Positions 29,456 to 39,662 of a stretch of DNA of 64,000 nt are shown piece after piece. The DNA is taken from the NCBI RefSeq assembly GCF_020831925.1, contig NZ_JAFIFQ010000001.1:150888-214887 (forward strand), read 5' to 3'. The position numbers and the translations under genes were made by a program. The stretch comes from Alkalimonas sp. GTDB lineage: Bacteria; Pseudomonadota; Gammaproteobacteria; Enterobacterales; Alteromonadaceae. The notes under the pieces were generated by a model that did no database searches, had not been told where the DNA came from, and saw only the letters and a program-made list of their open reading frames with translations. Every line of letters starts with the position of its first letter. The stretch's first letter is position 1.

Positions 29456-32400
29456 CTATGCTGTTTCCAATTGCTGCAGCAACGCCTGCAGCTGTTGGCT
29501 AGCCAGTTCAAACTCCACATCGGCTACAGTATGGCTTAGTTCTGCAATCTTTGCATAGAATTCAGAGGCTTTGCTCAATTCCATCAGTCGCTCCAACAGG
29601 CGATCAGCCGCAAAGTCGGATTGTTCCAGCATCGGCTTTAACTGCAGAAGTTCCTGTTTAAGCTCAGCTTTACTCAGAGGTTGCCTGGCAGGCGGTTCAA
29701 ACTGCTGCTGTTTGCTCGCTAGCAGGTCAAGCAATTGTTCAAGCTGAATCAGCAGGGGGGGCAAGGCGCTGCAATCGGGTTGTGTTTGGCGAAGCCGGGC
29801 TTCCATTTGATTGCATTGCTCAGCAATGTTAAAGGCACCAATATAGGCGGCCGCCGCTTTCAGTGAGTGCATTTCCCGCAGCAGGCCATGGATATCCTGA
29901 TGCTGCAGTTGATGGCGTAACTTCTCTGGTAACCCCTTATGTTCATTGTAAAAAATATGCAGTAGGCTTGGGTAGATAGCCGCTTGAGGCCCGAGGTTTG
30001 TGCGTGCCTTAAGCTCATTAAGTAGCATCTCTTGTTCTGCACCTTTGGGTGCAGGCACAGTCTGGTCGGCTGGTTCAGCTGTAGGTGAAGTCTTGACTGG
30101 TGCAACAGCCAGCATGCGGACTCCCAAAAAGCTTTGCAGGGTTTGGTACAGCTGTTCCGGCTCGATGGGCTTGGTTAGATGAGCATTCATACCAACTGCC
30201 AGGCTTTTTTCAATATCATCCTGTAATGCGTGAGCAGTCATTGCGATCACGGGTAAAGAGGTTAGTTTGAGTTCCTGACGTATTTTCCGGCAAGCGGTCA
30301 GGCCATCCATGTGCGGCATTTGAATGTCCATCAGCACCAGATCGTAGTGCTGTTGCTGAAGCAATTGCAAGGCAGCGAGGCCATGTTCAGCGCAGTCGAT
30401 CTGAGCGTTGGTGTCTTGCAAGAAACCGAGTGCAACCTGGCGGTTGATCGGGTGATCTTCCACCAACAGCAGGCGCTTCTGGCTCAGATCGGGCACCAGA
30501 TTTTGCTCCGGTGTTGCTTGTTCGCTGTTGCCAGCTTGCTGCTGATACAATAACGGACTGATGGCATCCAGCAACATGGAGTAATTGACCGGCTTCTCCA
30601 GGAAGTGTTCAATCTTCACATCGGCCATACTGGCTTTGGCCTGGGCTTTGTCGTAGGCCGATACCATTAAAATATGCGGGCTTCTTGAACCAAGCCGTTG
30701 TTGAATGCTGCGGGTGGTTTCGATGCCATCCATACCGGGCATGCGCCAATCCATCAACACAAAGTCATAAGCGGTCTGATTGGCTTCGGCCCTTTCAATC
30801 CGTTCAATCGCATCCATACCATTGCTGCATTGCTCAGCCTGAACTCCCAATTCATCCAGTTGTTTGAGCAACACCATGCGGGTCAGAGCCATATCGTCTA
30901 CAACTAAAGCTTTTAACTGACGTTTTGCCAAGGCATGGTGTTTTTGGCTGGGTTGCTCGGCCGATACACTCAACTCGATGGTGAAGTAAAAGGTGGTACC
31001 ATAACCTGCCTCACTTTCCAGCCAGATTTCACCCTGCATCAGTTCACACAACTGTTTGCAGATGGTCAGCCCCAGGCCGGAACCACCATACCTGCGAGTA
31101 ATGGACTCATCGGCCTGATTAAACGACTTAAACAATTTTTGTTGTTGTTGCTCAGTCATACCGATGCCGGTGTCGGTGACTGAACCATGCAGTTTATAAC
31201 GACCTTCAGGTTGCCTGCTGCCATGCAGCATCAGGCAGACAGAGCCCGAATCGGTAAACTTAATGGCATTGTTTAGCAGGTTTACCAGCAATTGCTGAAT
31301 CCGTAATGAGTCACCTAACAGCTCGGTAGGAATTTCGGCCGATAAATCCGATACCAACTCCAGCCCTTTGCTGTGGGCTTTGAGTGCTGTCATATGAATG
31401 GCTTGTTGTACCACCTGACTGAGCGAGAAACGATTTTTTTCCAGAGTGAGTTTGCCAGCCTCTACCTTGGAAAAATCCAGAATATCGTTGATAAGACTTA
31501 GCAGCATCTCGCCTGAACCACGGATCTTTTTCAGGTAATCCTGCTGTTCCGGATCCTGACAGCTTTTACTGGCTAGCCGGCTTAAACCAATCACGGCATT
31601 GATAGGCGTTCGAATTTCATGGCTCATTCTGGCCAAGAAGGCTGACTTTGCCTCGGTAGCCGCTTCAGCGCGGATTTTTGCTTGGGCCAGCTCACGGGTG
31701 CGGCTGGCTATTTTTTGTTCCAGGTTCTTGTTGGCTTCCAACAATTGTTGTGATAAACGGGTGTTTTCAAACAAAATAGCGGTTTGGTTCGCCAACAACT
31801 GCAACACCTTAACGCGTTCTTGCTGGAAGGCACCTATCAGCTTTTGATGTTGCAGATAAAGAATACCCCGGAAGCTGTCGTTTACCACAATGGGGATGCA
31901 AAGCACGGCGCAAGGACGGTTCTTGGCGGCAGCAAAAATGCTGCTCTGGCTGGTATCGTTGATCAGCCTGCTTGTTTTGCTGCGCTGCACCAGATTCAGC
32001 AATTTTTCGGGCAACAGGGGAGGCTCCGCCAGCGTACAGGCTTGCAGCTGAAGTTGATCTTTTTCCGACAACATCAGCAGACAAGCATCTTCAGCACCGG
32101 CATTTTCTGCCATCAGCTGCAACATCCTGAGTAAAAATGCATCCAGATCCACTCGTCCGGTCAGCGTTTCAGCGGCTTTTAACACCGATGCCAGATCCAA
32201 CTGATGGTCGACCTGGCTTTCCTGTTGCGATTGCAGCAAGGGGTGCTGTTTCAGCTCCGGATACTTTTGCTGCAGCTGTTCAGCCTTCGCCAGGCACTTC
32301 CAGCTCAGATAACTGCTGGTAGCTGCTGCCCTGTGTGCCAGTGCATAGGCCGGTTGCTGTTGGTGCTGCCAGTAATCTGCTGCTAACTCGTGGGCCAGCG

Positions 32401-35400
32401 CCAAATGCTGTGAAAAGCCTTGTTGCTCCGCGCTGACAATGGCTTGCTGGTATAGCTGCCAGGCGCTCGCCTGATGTTTCAGTGCAGCTTGCTCGGCTTG
32501 CAGCAACAGCACTTTATGCTGATAGTTCTGTGGGCATTGTTTGGCCCAGTTCTGTAGTTTTTCCAGGCTGTCCTGTAGCCGTTGCTGCCATGATTGCTGT
32601 GGGTCATCAGGCGCTATTTTCAGTTGCCTGGCTGCAGCTAATCCACGGAAAAAGTAGAACTCCGTTTGGTGGTACAAAGCCAACGCCACATCCACCAAGG
32701 GCTCTGCTTGCTGCAGGTGTGTTGCTTCCTCGCCGGTGTCAAACCAGTAGGCATGCATCAACTTCAGAAGGTGGTAACAAAAAAGCAGGGTGGTGTTGTG
32801 CGGTTGATGAAGCTCAGGGAGTTGGCTTGACTCTTGGAAAGCATCTCCTTCCAGTAAGTGAGCATTGTCTGCTGGCCCCTGCAGGGCCACAGTAGATTGA
32901 TGCCACAGCTGACAAAAAGCCAGATTGTAAGGGAACTGCTTCTCGGTCAGGAATTGAATGCTTTGCTCGCCATAGCGCTGAACCTTGTCCAGTGCTTGTC
33001 CACTCAGTACCCGGTAAAAGCTGGCAAAAAGTACCGAGTGTGCCGCGTACTCCAGTTGGCCATCTTTCAGCCCCAGTTGTTGGCTCTCCTCCAGGGCTTC
33101 GAGCGAGTCTGTCAGCGGGGCATTCCAGGGCAACACGGCCGCGGCTCGTTGAAAGTGCAGCTGAGCCCTAAATTTACCTGCGAAACTAGCATCGACCTGC
33201 AGTGCCAGATCGGCAAATTCCAACGCTTTGTCGTGCTGGCCAAACAGGGCGATTAAGTGCATGGCATGGCCAAGATAGGCCAATGCTGAGGCATTGCTGT
33301 GTCCCTGTTGAAGGCTTATAGCCATCAGCTGATAGCTAACTGTCATATAGTGCAGTGGGCTAATAATGTATGCCACTGTGAACAGCATACCGAGGATCTC
33401 CATGACCTGGAGTTGCAATGGATCCTTGACTTCGGGGTGCTGCAGCAGGCTGGCGATTCTATCGGCGTCGTATTCTTTCAATAGCTCTGGGTATTGCCGA
33501 ACGATGCCTTCATCAATACGAATATCCAGACCAACGGCTTGCAATTGTTGACTGGCCAGATCGTAAGCTTCATGCAGCTGGTTCTGAGCAAACAGAATCA
33601 GTACTTGTTGCTGGCAGTTTTGCAGACGTTGCACTGGCTCCTGACAGACCTCCGCCAGTTGCTGGCAGTTCTCCCAAGCGAGCTGATAGTTCTGGCTAAG
33701 GTAGGCACTGCGGGCCAATCCAAGCAATATATCTGTCTGTAACCGTGGTTCTGGTTGCTGGTCCAGCAGCGATTTTGCTTGTTGCAACAGGCGCTGGGCA
33801 CTGTGATAGGCATTGCTGGAGAGCGCTTTTTGACCGGCCAATAGATTGAGCTCTGCCAATCGCCCGGCAGTGCAGTGGGTCAGGCTTAACGGTAAGGCTG
33901 CATTGAAATGATGAATGTAACTCAGTACTTCCGAGTTTTGTTGTTCTGGTGAGAGCTTGTTGTATTGATGCAATGCAATCTGTAAGTTCAGCTGCTGCAA
34001 ATTAGCTTGATCGCTCAGTTGAAATGCAGCTTGCTGCAAGCGGTCATGTGCAAAACGAACGGCATCCAATGCTTTGCCATCAGCAGTGGTATAAGCAATC
34101 AGAATGCCACTGTTAATGGCCTCTGTTAGCTCCTGTTCGAGTTCAGATAAGCTAATCTCGGCCAGCTCTGCCAGTTGTTGGATGCTGGCGCTTTCACCCA
34201 GCAAAGCTATCCATTGAAATAAACGTTGTATCCGAGCTGGAAATCGGGACAAGCGCTCTGAGGTAATAGCAGCATGATTGTCGGTGATGTTGAGGTGCGC
34301 AATGGCCTTGCTGTCCCATTGCCAGCCTGTGGATTGTTCGTGTTGCAATAGCTGAGTTTCATACAACTTTTGCATCAACTGTTTTAGATAAAAGGGGTTG
34401 CCGCTGGTTTTTTGCAGCAACAACTCAGCCAGGGTGACCACCTCATCGGGACTGGTTTGCAGCGTATCAGACACCAGCTTTAAAATTGACTGGCTGGATA
34501 AAGGCTTTAGCTCCAGTTGGTGCTGCTCCAGTCCACTTCGCTTTAGGGCGTCGAGGGTGAAGCTCAGTGGATGCTGGTCTTGTACTTCATTGTCACGATA
34601 ACTAAGCAGCAGAAGTAGACGTAACTTATCACCTTCAGTGACCAGTTGTTCCAGCCAGCGCAATGTAGCTCTATCAGCCCATTGCAGGTCATCCAAAAAC
34701 AGAATCAAACTGTAGCCTTGCTCTGCAACCACCTGCAGCAAACGGAAGGTCAGTTGGTCGAAACGTCTTAACTCGGTAATACCGGTTGCGTGATGCTGGG
34801 CATGCTTTTCTGGTTGCAATAAAGGTTGCCATTCTGGTGCCAGCTCACACAGCAGGTGCGCATCGCCTGCCGCGGCATCTTGGAGTTGTTGACGCCAATG
34901 CTGCAGGGCGTCTGCCGGCTCTTGCAAAATAGCCTCGGCCAGTTGGGCCAGGGCAGCACTTAAGGCAGAGTAAAAGCGATTCTGCAGGTATTGATCTTGC
35001 TTACCCTGAATAAAAAAACTGTCGGTGCCCAAGGTTTTCGGAGGTAATTGTTCGATCAGGCTGGTTTTACCTGAGCCTGAATAGCCTCGGACCACTACCA
35101 ATTGGCTGCCAGCACCACGACTGATCTGGTTAAAAGCCTGAAGCAGGGTGTCGACATCGTGTTCCCGTTCGTAGAGATGGTCAGAGAAAGGCAGGCGTTG
35201 CATGCCACTATGCAGGGAGGGTGTGAACGGGCTTTCTCCATGGTCGGGTACTAGGCATCTTTCGAAGTCATTAAGCACGGCCGCTACGGATTGATAGCGG
35301 TGGTTAGGATCTTTTTGCAACAACGCCTGAATAATGAGTTGCAAACGGTCATCCTTTGCCGTTTGTTGCTGTGTTAAAGGCTTGGGAATTTTAGCAATAT

Positions 35401-36031
35401 GAGCGTGAATTAAAGCCAGAGGGTCTTGCTGGGCAAAAGGAAACTCACCTGCCAGCAATGCATAGGCAAGGACGCCCAGACTGTATAAATCAGCGCGTTG
35501 ATCCAGCGGGCAATTGATCCTGCCACTGGCTTCAGGTGCCAGGGTTCGTAAGCTTTGCAAGGTTAAGGTTGTATTGCCAAGGCCCGGACGAACGGTTTGC
35601 AGGGTGGATGCCTGGGGGCAGCTCAGCAATAAAACCTGGTTGCCATCCTGGGACCAAAACAATGCTTCGGCACTTAGCTCCTTGAAAATATAACCAGCCT
35701 GATGAGCTTGCAGCAAGAGTCGGGTAAGGGCAATAATAGCGTTCAGCGCTAAATGTTGGCCTTGCGTTTGGATATGCTGTTGCAGTTGGCTAAAGCTCAG
35801 TGGGCATTGCGCTGCTGAAAACACCTGATAATACCAGTGCTCGTCATCAAACTCGGCCAGAGAGGGCGCAAGAAAGCCAGGTCGGCCTGGCTGCAACCTG
35901 CTGGCGTTCGCTCTTGCTTGTTGCAGCAAGAACACCTTGCCAAGCTCTGCATGTTCGGCTTGAAAAACCAGATGTTCAGAACCTAAGGGAGCCAGCTCAT
36001 TGATAGGACTGAATTCAGCAAGTTGGTGCAT
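29456..36031 (-). CDS. Giant pseudokinase / AAA ATPase / GAF / hybrid histidine kinase with two receivers and HPt
   Basis: A 2191-residue cytoplasmic sensor. Domains in order: protein-kinase-like domain (~1-260), AAA_16 ATPase with Walker A GYSGSGKTSL (316-325) and Walker B LILFLDDLQWAD (442-453), a long helical TPR-like region (~620-1280), GAF (~1290-1430), coiled coil, HisKA with His1471 (SHEIRTP), HATPase with NNAIKF, DTGIGM and GGSGLGLTI, REC1 (Asp1761), REC2 (Asp1902) and HPt (His2055 in HSLKAAAAYIG). The family is the serine/threonine kinase-ATPase-histidine kinase multidomain group. The kinase-like part lacks the usual HxDxxxxN and DFG motifs (FKELSAEAL and LLSCPQA stand there) but keeps APEASGR and DLYSLGVLAY. 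It probably drives the adjacent REC-GGDEF protein. Confidence 0.9.
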   Translation of the reverse strand: MHQLAEFSPINELAPLGSEHLVFQAEHAELGKVFLLQQARANASRLQPGRPGFLAPSLAEFDDEHWYYQVFSAAQCPLSFSQLQQHIQTQGQHLALNAIIALTRLLLQAHQAGYIFKELSAEALFWSQDGNQVLLLSCPQASTLQTVRPGLGNTTLTLQSLRTLAPEASGRINCPLDQRADLYSLGVLAYALLAGEFPFAQQDPLALIHAHIAKIPKPLTQQQTAKDDRLQLIIQALLQKDPNHRYQSVAAVLNDFERCLVPDHGESPFTPSLHSGMQRLPFSDHLYEREHDVDTLLQAFNQISRGAGSQLVVVRGYSGSGKTSLIEQLPPKTLGTDSFFIQGKQDQYLQNRFYSALSAALAQLAEAILQEPADALQHWRQQLQDAAAGDAHLLCELAPEWQPLLQPEKHAQHHATGITELRRFDQLTFRLLQVVAEQGYSLILFLDDLQWADRATLRWLEQLVTEGDKLRLLLLLSYRDNEVQDQHPLSFTLDALKRSGLEQHQLELKPLSSQSILKLVSDTLQTSPDEVVTLAELLLQKTSGNPFYLKQLMQKLYETQLLQHEQSTGWQWDSKAIAHLNITDNHAAITSERLSRFPARIQRLFQWIALLGESASIQQLAELAEISLSELEQELTEAINSGILIAYTTADGKALDAVRFAHDRLQQAAFQLSDQANLQQLNLQIALHQYNKLSPEQQNSEVLSYIHHFNAALPLSLTHCTAGRLAELNLLAGQKALSSNAYHSAQRLLQQAKSLLDQQPEPRLQTDILLGLARSAYLSQNYQLAWENCQQLAEVCQEPVQRLQNCQQQVLILFAQNQLHEAYDLASQQLQAVGLDIRIDEGIVRQYPELLKEYDADRIASLLQHPEVKDPLQLQVMEILGMLFTVAYIISPLHYMTVSYQLMAISLQQGHSNASALAYLGHAMHLIALFGQHDKALEFADLALQVDASFAGKFRAQLHFQRAAAVLPWNAPLTDSLEALEESQQLGLKDGQLEYAAHSVLFASFYRVLSGQALDKVQRYGEQSIQFLTEKQFPYNLAFCQLWHQSTVALQGPADNAHLLEGDAFQESSQLPELHQPHNTTLLFCYHLLKLMHAYWFDTGEEATHLQQAEPLVDVALALYHQTEFYFFRGLAAARQLKIAPDDPQQSWQQRLQDSLEKLQNWAKQCPQNYQHKVLLLQAEQAALKHQASAWQLYQQAIVSAEQQGFSQHLALAHELAADYWQHQQQPAYALAHRAAATSSYLSWKCLAKAEQLQQKYPELKQHPLLQSQQESQVDHQLDLASVLKAAETLTGRVDLDAFLLRMLQLMAENAGAEDACLLMLSEKDQLQLQACTLAEPPLLPEKLLNLVQRSKTSRLINDTSQSSIFAAAKNRPCAVLCIPIVVNDSFRGILYLQHQKLIGAFQQERVKVLQLLANQTAILFENTRLSQQLLEANKNLEQKIASRTRELAQAKIRAEAATEAKSAFLARMSHEIRTPINAVIGLSRLASKSCQDPEQQDYLKKIRGSGEMLLSLINDILDFSKVEAGKLTLEKNRFSLSQVVQQAIHMTALKAHSKGLELVSDLSAEIPTELLGDSLRIQQLLVNLLNNAIKFTDSGSVCLMLHGSRQPEGRYKLHGSVTDTGIGMTEQQQQKLFKSFNQADESITRRYGGSGLGLTICKQLCELMQGEIWLESEAGYGTTFYFTIELSVSAEQPSQKHHALAKRQLKALVVDDMALTRMVLLKQLDELGVQAEQCSNGMDAIERIERAEANQTAYDFVLMDWRMPGMDGIETTRSIQQRLGSRSPHILMVSAYDKAQAKASMADVKIEHFLEKPVNYSMLLDAISPLLYQQQAGNSEQATPEQNLVPDLSQKRLLLVEDHPINRQVALGFLQDTNAQIDCAEHGLAALQLLQQQHYDLVLMDIQMPHMDGLTACRKIRQELKLTSLPVIAMTAHALQDDIEKSLAVGMNAHLTKPIEPEQLYQTLQSFLGVRMLAVAPVKTSPTAEPADQTVPAPKGAEQEMLLNELKARTNLGPQAAIYPSLLHIFYNEHKGLPEKLRHQLQHQDIHGLLREMHSLKAAAAYIGAFNIAEQCNQMEARLRQTQPDCSALPPLLIQLEQLLDLLASKQQQFEPPARQPLSKAELKQELLQLKPMLEQSDFAADRLLERLMELSKASEFYAKIAELSHTVADVEFELASQQLQALLQQLETA

Positions 36032-36242
36032 CGGTCTCTGCCTTTAACCTCATCGGGATAAGCTTAATCCTATTCGCTCAAACAATAAAGTGCAGTAGAC
36101 AGATTGGATCGTCAGTCAGGAATATCGTTTGAGTTGTAAACAAGAGTCCGATACTATTTCAAATTGAACTAAAGTACCAGTTTGCCGAAGGGGTACGGCA
36201 GCATACACACTGTGCCGGGACGCACCTGACCAGGAAATGATT

Positions 36243-38471
36243 ATGTTGACTCGCCTTACAGTAACCGCCGCTGCTGTTGCTTTGAGTTGCTTTGGCCCCA
36301 CCGTTTTGGCTGAACAAGTGGCCACAGCCAATAATGATGATGTGGAGCGTATTGAGGTCTTCGCGCAGCGCCGAGGTCAGGATCTGCATGATGTCTCGGT
36401 GGCCGTCACCCTGATTGATGGCGATTATCTGCAGCAACACCAGTTAAAAGATGCAGTCGAGCTGGCTGCTCTGGTGCCGAATTTTATTGCCAGCCAGGCG
36501 GCCGCCGAAGGCACCACGCCAGCTTTTACCCTGCGTGGGGTAGGGATGTTCGATTACAACACCTCGACCGTATCGCCTATCGCCATCTACAGCGATGAGG
36601 TAGTCAGCGGTGGCGCTAATTTTCTGACCGGTCAGCTGTTTGATCTTGAGCGGGTGGAAGTTTTGCGTGGCCCACAGGGCACCTTGTTTGGCCGCAACAC
36701 CACAGGTGGTGCTGTGCTGTTGCGCTCACGCCTGCCAGAGCATGAGTTTTCCGGCTATCTGCGCGCCAGTGCGGCTGAACAGCAAAGTTACCGCCTGCAG
36801 GGCGCGGTCAATGCCCCTTTGGGAGAAAACACCGCAGCCCGATTTGCCTTTAATTGGCAGGATTATCAATACAGCATGACCAATTTGTTTCCCGGCGCCG
36901 ATGGCGGCGGTATGGAGCAGGCCAGTTTCCGTTTGCTGCTAAGCAGTGAGTGGCTGGGCTGGTCATTGCTGTGGCGTTTGCATTCCGAACATTGGTCTGG
37001 TCAGCCCAAGCCGGTTTACAGTGCCGGTGTTTTCCGCGATCTGGCGAGTGGCGAGCGTTGCAGCCCGGCGGAAGTTGGTAGCCGTCATTGTGTCGATAAC
37101 TTTGGGTTTTCGGTGCCAAGCGATGATTACTGGACCACCAGTGCCAATACCGGACACAAACGCAACCGCACCGACAGCTGGGGCACTAGTTTGCAGCTTG
37201 AGCGTGCCTTATCGGATAGCGTTAGGGTCAAGTCGATCAGTGCCTACAAAAGCTTCAATCGTTTTCACTCTTGGGATGCCGATGGACCGGGTCAGTTCAT
37301 TGAAGGTATATTGGGCTCGGATAATGAGTTCTTTAGCCAGGAAGTCACCTGGTTTTGGCAGCAACCAGAGCGCTTTTGGACGGCTGGTTTGTTTTACCTG
37401 AATGAGCGCTTGGTGCAGGGCAATGAGCTGGACTTATTCCGTGATTTCAGAGCGGTGCCTGAGCTTGCGGCTGTGCCTGCTGCCTTTATCTACCGCAATC
37501 GTCTGCGTAATGAAGCCGTGGCGGCTTATGCCCAGATGGAGCAGCAACTTGCCAGCAACTGGCAACTGACCGCCGGGCTGCGCCTGACCGATGAGCAAAC
37601 CCGTTATCATGCCAATGCTGATCTGGATACGGTGGCGTTTTACCTGAATGATTTTTGGGATCTGAGCGGTAAAGTATCGGATACCGAGTGGACAGGCAAG
37701 TTGGCCCTGATCCAGCGGTTAAACCCGCGTCACAGCCTCTATTACAGTTACTCCCGCGGGTACAAAAGCGGTGGTTACAATGCTGGCTTTTCTTCCAGCC
37801 CGGAAGAAGCGGCCGACTCGGCCTATGATCCGGAATACCTGCATGCCTGGGAGCTGGGTAGTCGTTGGCGCTCGGCTGATGCCAGCTTGTTCTGGGATCT
37901 GGCACTGTTCTACTACGATTATCGCGATCAACAAACCTTCGTTAATATCAGCAGTGGCACGGCTCCTTACCATGTCTTGAAAAACGCCGGGGATGGCCGT
38001 ATTGCCGGTCTGGAATCCGATTGGCGTTACCGGCCAGCTGCCAGCACAGAGCTACAGCTGAGCTTAGGGTATATTCCGTTGGCGAAACTTGGCGAGTACC
38101 GCCAGGGCGATGTGTTTGTATCCGATACCCGCTTGCCTTTTACGCCTAAATGGACGCTAGGGGCCAGTATCGAGCAGCAACTGACCATTGCTGAGCAAGC
38201 CCTGAGTTGGCAGCTTGGAGTTCGTTATCAGTCGGCTATCTACTTTGATCAATACGAAGATCCCTACGCCCGCCAGGATGGCTATGCCCTTTGGCATGGC
38301 CGGCTAGGCTGGCAGCTTAGCTCGGATTTAGAGCTGGCTTTGTGGGGGAAAAACTTGTTTAATCAAAAGTATGCAGAGCTTAAGTTTGACTCTGTGGCTG
38401 CGTTGGGAGCCTATACACAGCTGCGTGGTGAGGCAAGGCAGCTTGGCATTGAGCTAAGTTACCAGTTCTGA
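36243..38471 (+). CDS. TonB-dependent outer-membrane receptor
   Basis: The 742-residue receptor starts at 36243, with AGGA 7 bp upstream; an ATG 6 bp earlier is too close to that site. It has a signal peptide (MLTRLTV...TVLAEQ, cleavage near residue 23), a TonB-box-like VERIEVFAQRR, a plug with LRGVGMFDYN and ERVEVLRGPQGTLFGRNTTGG (recognised block VLRGPQGTLFGRN), and a barrel with SRGYKSGGYNAGF, ending in YQF. That pattern belongs to the large iron-complex/vitamin-type receptor group. The next gene encodes a multi-pass membrane protein 45 bp away and is probably co-transcribed. It is divergent from the giant kinase gene across 211 bp. Confidence 0.9.
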   Translation: MLTRLTVTAAAVALSCFGPTVLAEQVATANNDDVERIEVFAQRRGQDLHDVSVAVTLIDGDYLQQHQLKDAVELAALVPNFIASQAAAEGTTPAFTLRGVGMFDYNTSTVSPIAIYSDEVVSGGANFLTGQLFDLERVEVLRGPQGTLFGRNTTGGAVLLRSRLPEHEFSGYLRASAAEQQSYRLQGAVNAPLGENTAARFAFNWQDYQYSMTNLFPGADGGGMEQASFRLLLSSEWLGWSLLWRLHSEHWSGQPKPVYSAGVFRDLASGERCSPAEVGSRHCVDNFGFSVPSDDYWTTSANTGHKRNRTDSWGTSLQLERALSDSVRVKSISAYKSFNRFHSWDADGPGQFIEGILGSDNEFFSQEVTWFWQQPERFWTAGLFYLNERLVQGNELDLFRDFRAVPELAAVPAAFIYRNRLRNEAVAAYAQMEQQLASNWQLTAGLRLTDEQTRYHANADLDTVAFYLNDFWDLSGKVSDTEWTGKLALIQRLNPRHSLYYSYSRGYKSGGYNAGFSSSPEEAADSAYDPEYLHAWELGSRWRSADASLFWDLALFYYDYRDQQTFVNISSGTAPYHVLKNAGDGRIAGLESDWRYRPAASTELQLSLGYIPLAKLGEYRQGDVFVSDTRLPFTPKWTLGASIEQQLTIAEQALSWQLGVRYQSAIYFDQYEDPYARQDGYALWHGRLGWQLSSDLELALWGKNLFNQKYAELKFDSVAALGAYTQLRGEARQLGIELSYQF

Positions 38472-38516
38472 GCTGTGCGACAAGCTCCCTGAATAATGAT
38501 CATAAAGGGAGCTTCA

Positions 38517-39662
38517 ATGCGTATTCAATTACTCTGGCCAATTCTGGCCACTTTGCTGGTGCCGCTGGCGGTTGCCTGGTTTGTGTATCCGGAGCATCTG
38601 CCACCGGGTTTTGGCGTCTTTCCACCGCAATTTCAGGGCGATGCACCTGGCTTTAACCTGTGGGTCTTTTTGCTGGTTGCTGCTGGCGCTGTGTTTATCA
38701 GCGCTTTAGTACTTTGGCCGCAAGCCTTCGGTTTTAAAGGCGCAACCCCAAGCCCAGCCGCAGCGAAAAAGCCGTTGCCCTGGTGGTTCTGGGCTGGAGC
38801 CGTTGTAACCCTGTTTTTTTGGTGGTTGATGTGGTCGCACTCCACCTTATTTGGTGAGCTGGTGTACTGGTCTTTTACGCCGCTGTGGTGGGGCTTTATT
38901 TTTGTGCTCGATGGTTTGGTGTATCACCGCAACAATGGCCGTTCGCTGTTTTCCAGTAAGCCAAAGTTACTTGCCATTGCCGGTCTGATTTCGGTATTGG
39001 GCTGGGTTTACTTTGAGTTTTTTGATTACTTTGTGCTGGAAAACTGGTATTACCCGCATACCGCTGCCGCGCCTTGGTCGCAGCAACTGCTCAGCTTCGA
39101 GTTTCTGCTGACTTACAGCACAGTAACACCCGTGTTGTTTCAGTGGTACTGCCTGCTTAATACCTTCCCGAAGCTGGTGGCCCGCTACCAGAATGGCCCC
39201 AAGATGCCACTCAATGCCAATCTACTGATTGGCCTTGGTCTGGTGCTGTTGGCGGCCATGGTGATCTGGCCTTACCCCATGTTCTGGGTGGTGTGGATCG
39301 GGCCCTTTCTGGTACTGATTGGTTGCTTGCAGCGGCTGAATATCTGGACGCCTTTTAGTGATATCGCCAAAGGCAACTGGACCGCCGGTGTACTGATTGC
39401 AGTGTCGTCCCTGCTTAACGGTTTGTTCTGGGAGTTCTGGAATTTTGGTAGCAATTATTTTGTCACCGACAGCATAACCAACCCGAACTACTGGGTGTAC
39501 AACATTCCTTATTTGAATGTGATCCACCTGTTCTCGGAAATGCCACTGCTGGGTTATTTTGGCTATTTGCCTTTTGGCGTGATTGTCTTACTGTTCTTTA
39601 TCTGGAGTGGCAAGTTGTTTGGCTTTGATACCGATATACAGCTGAACAAGACCGATAGTTAG
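38517..39662 (+). CDS. Multi-pass inner-membrane protein of unknown function
   Basis: The start at 38517 (MRIQLLWP) has GGGAG 6 bp upstream, giving 381 residues. About nine to eleven hydrophobic helices are visible, with many Trp, Phe and Tyr residues, and polar aromatic loops such as FDYFVLENWYYPHT near residue 178 and WEFWNFGSNYF near 305. I recognise no family. It follows a TonB receptor closely, and its stop overlaps the convergent exonuclease gene by 4 bp. A role with the receptor is possible but unproven. Confidence 0.6.
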   Translation: MRIQLLWPILATLLVPLAVAWFVYPEHLPPGFGVFPPQFQGDAPGFNLWVFLLVAAGAVFISALVLWPQAFGFKGATPSPAAAKKPLPWWFWAGAVVTLFFWWLMWSHSTLFGELVYWSFTPLWWGFIFVLDGLVYHRNNGRSLFSSKPKLLAIAGLISVLGWVYFEFFDYFVLENWYYPHTAAAPWSQQLLSFEFLLTYSTVTPVLFQWYCLLNTFPKLVARYQNGPKMPLNANLLIGLGLVLLAAMVIWPYPMFWVVWIGPFLVLIGCLQRLNIWTPFSDIAKGNWTAGVLIAVSSLLNGLFWEFWNFGSNYFVTDSITNPNYWVYNIPYLNVIHLFSEMPLLGYFGYLPFGVIVLLFFIWSGKLFGFDTDIQLNKTDS

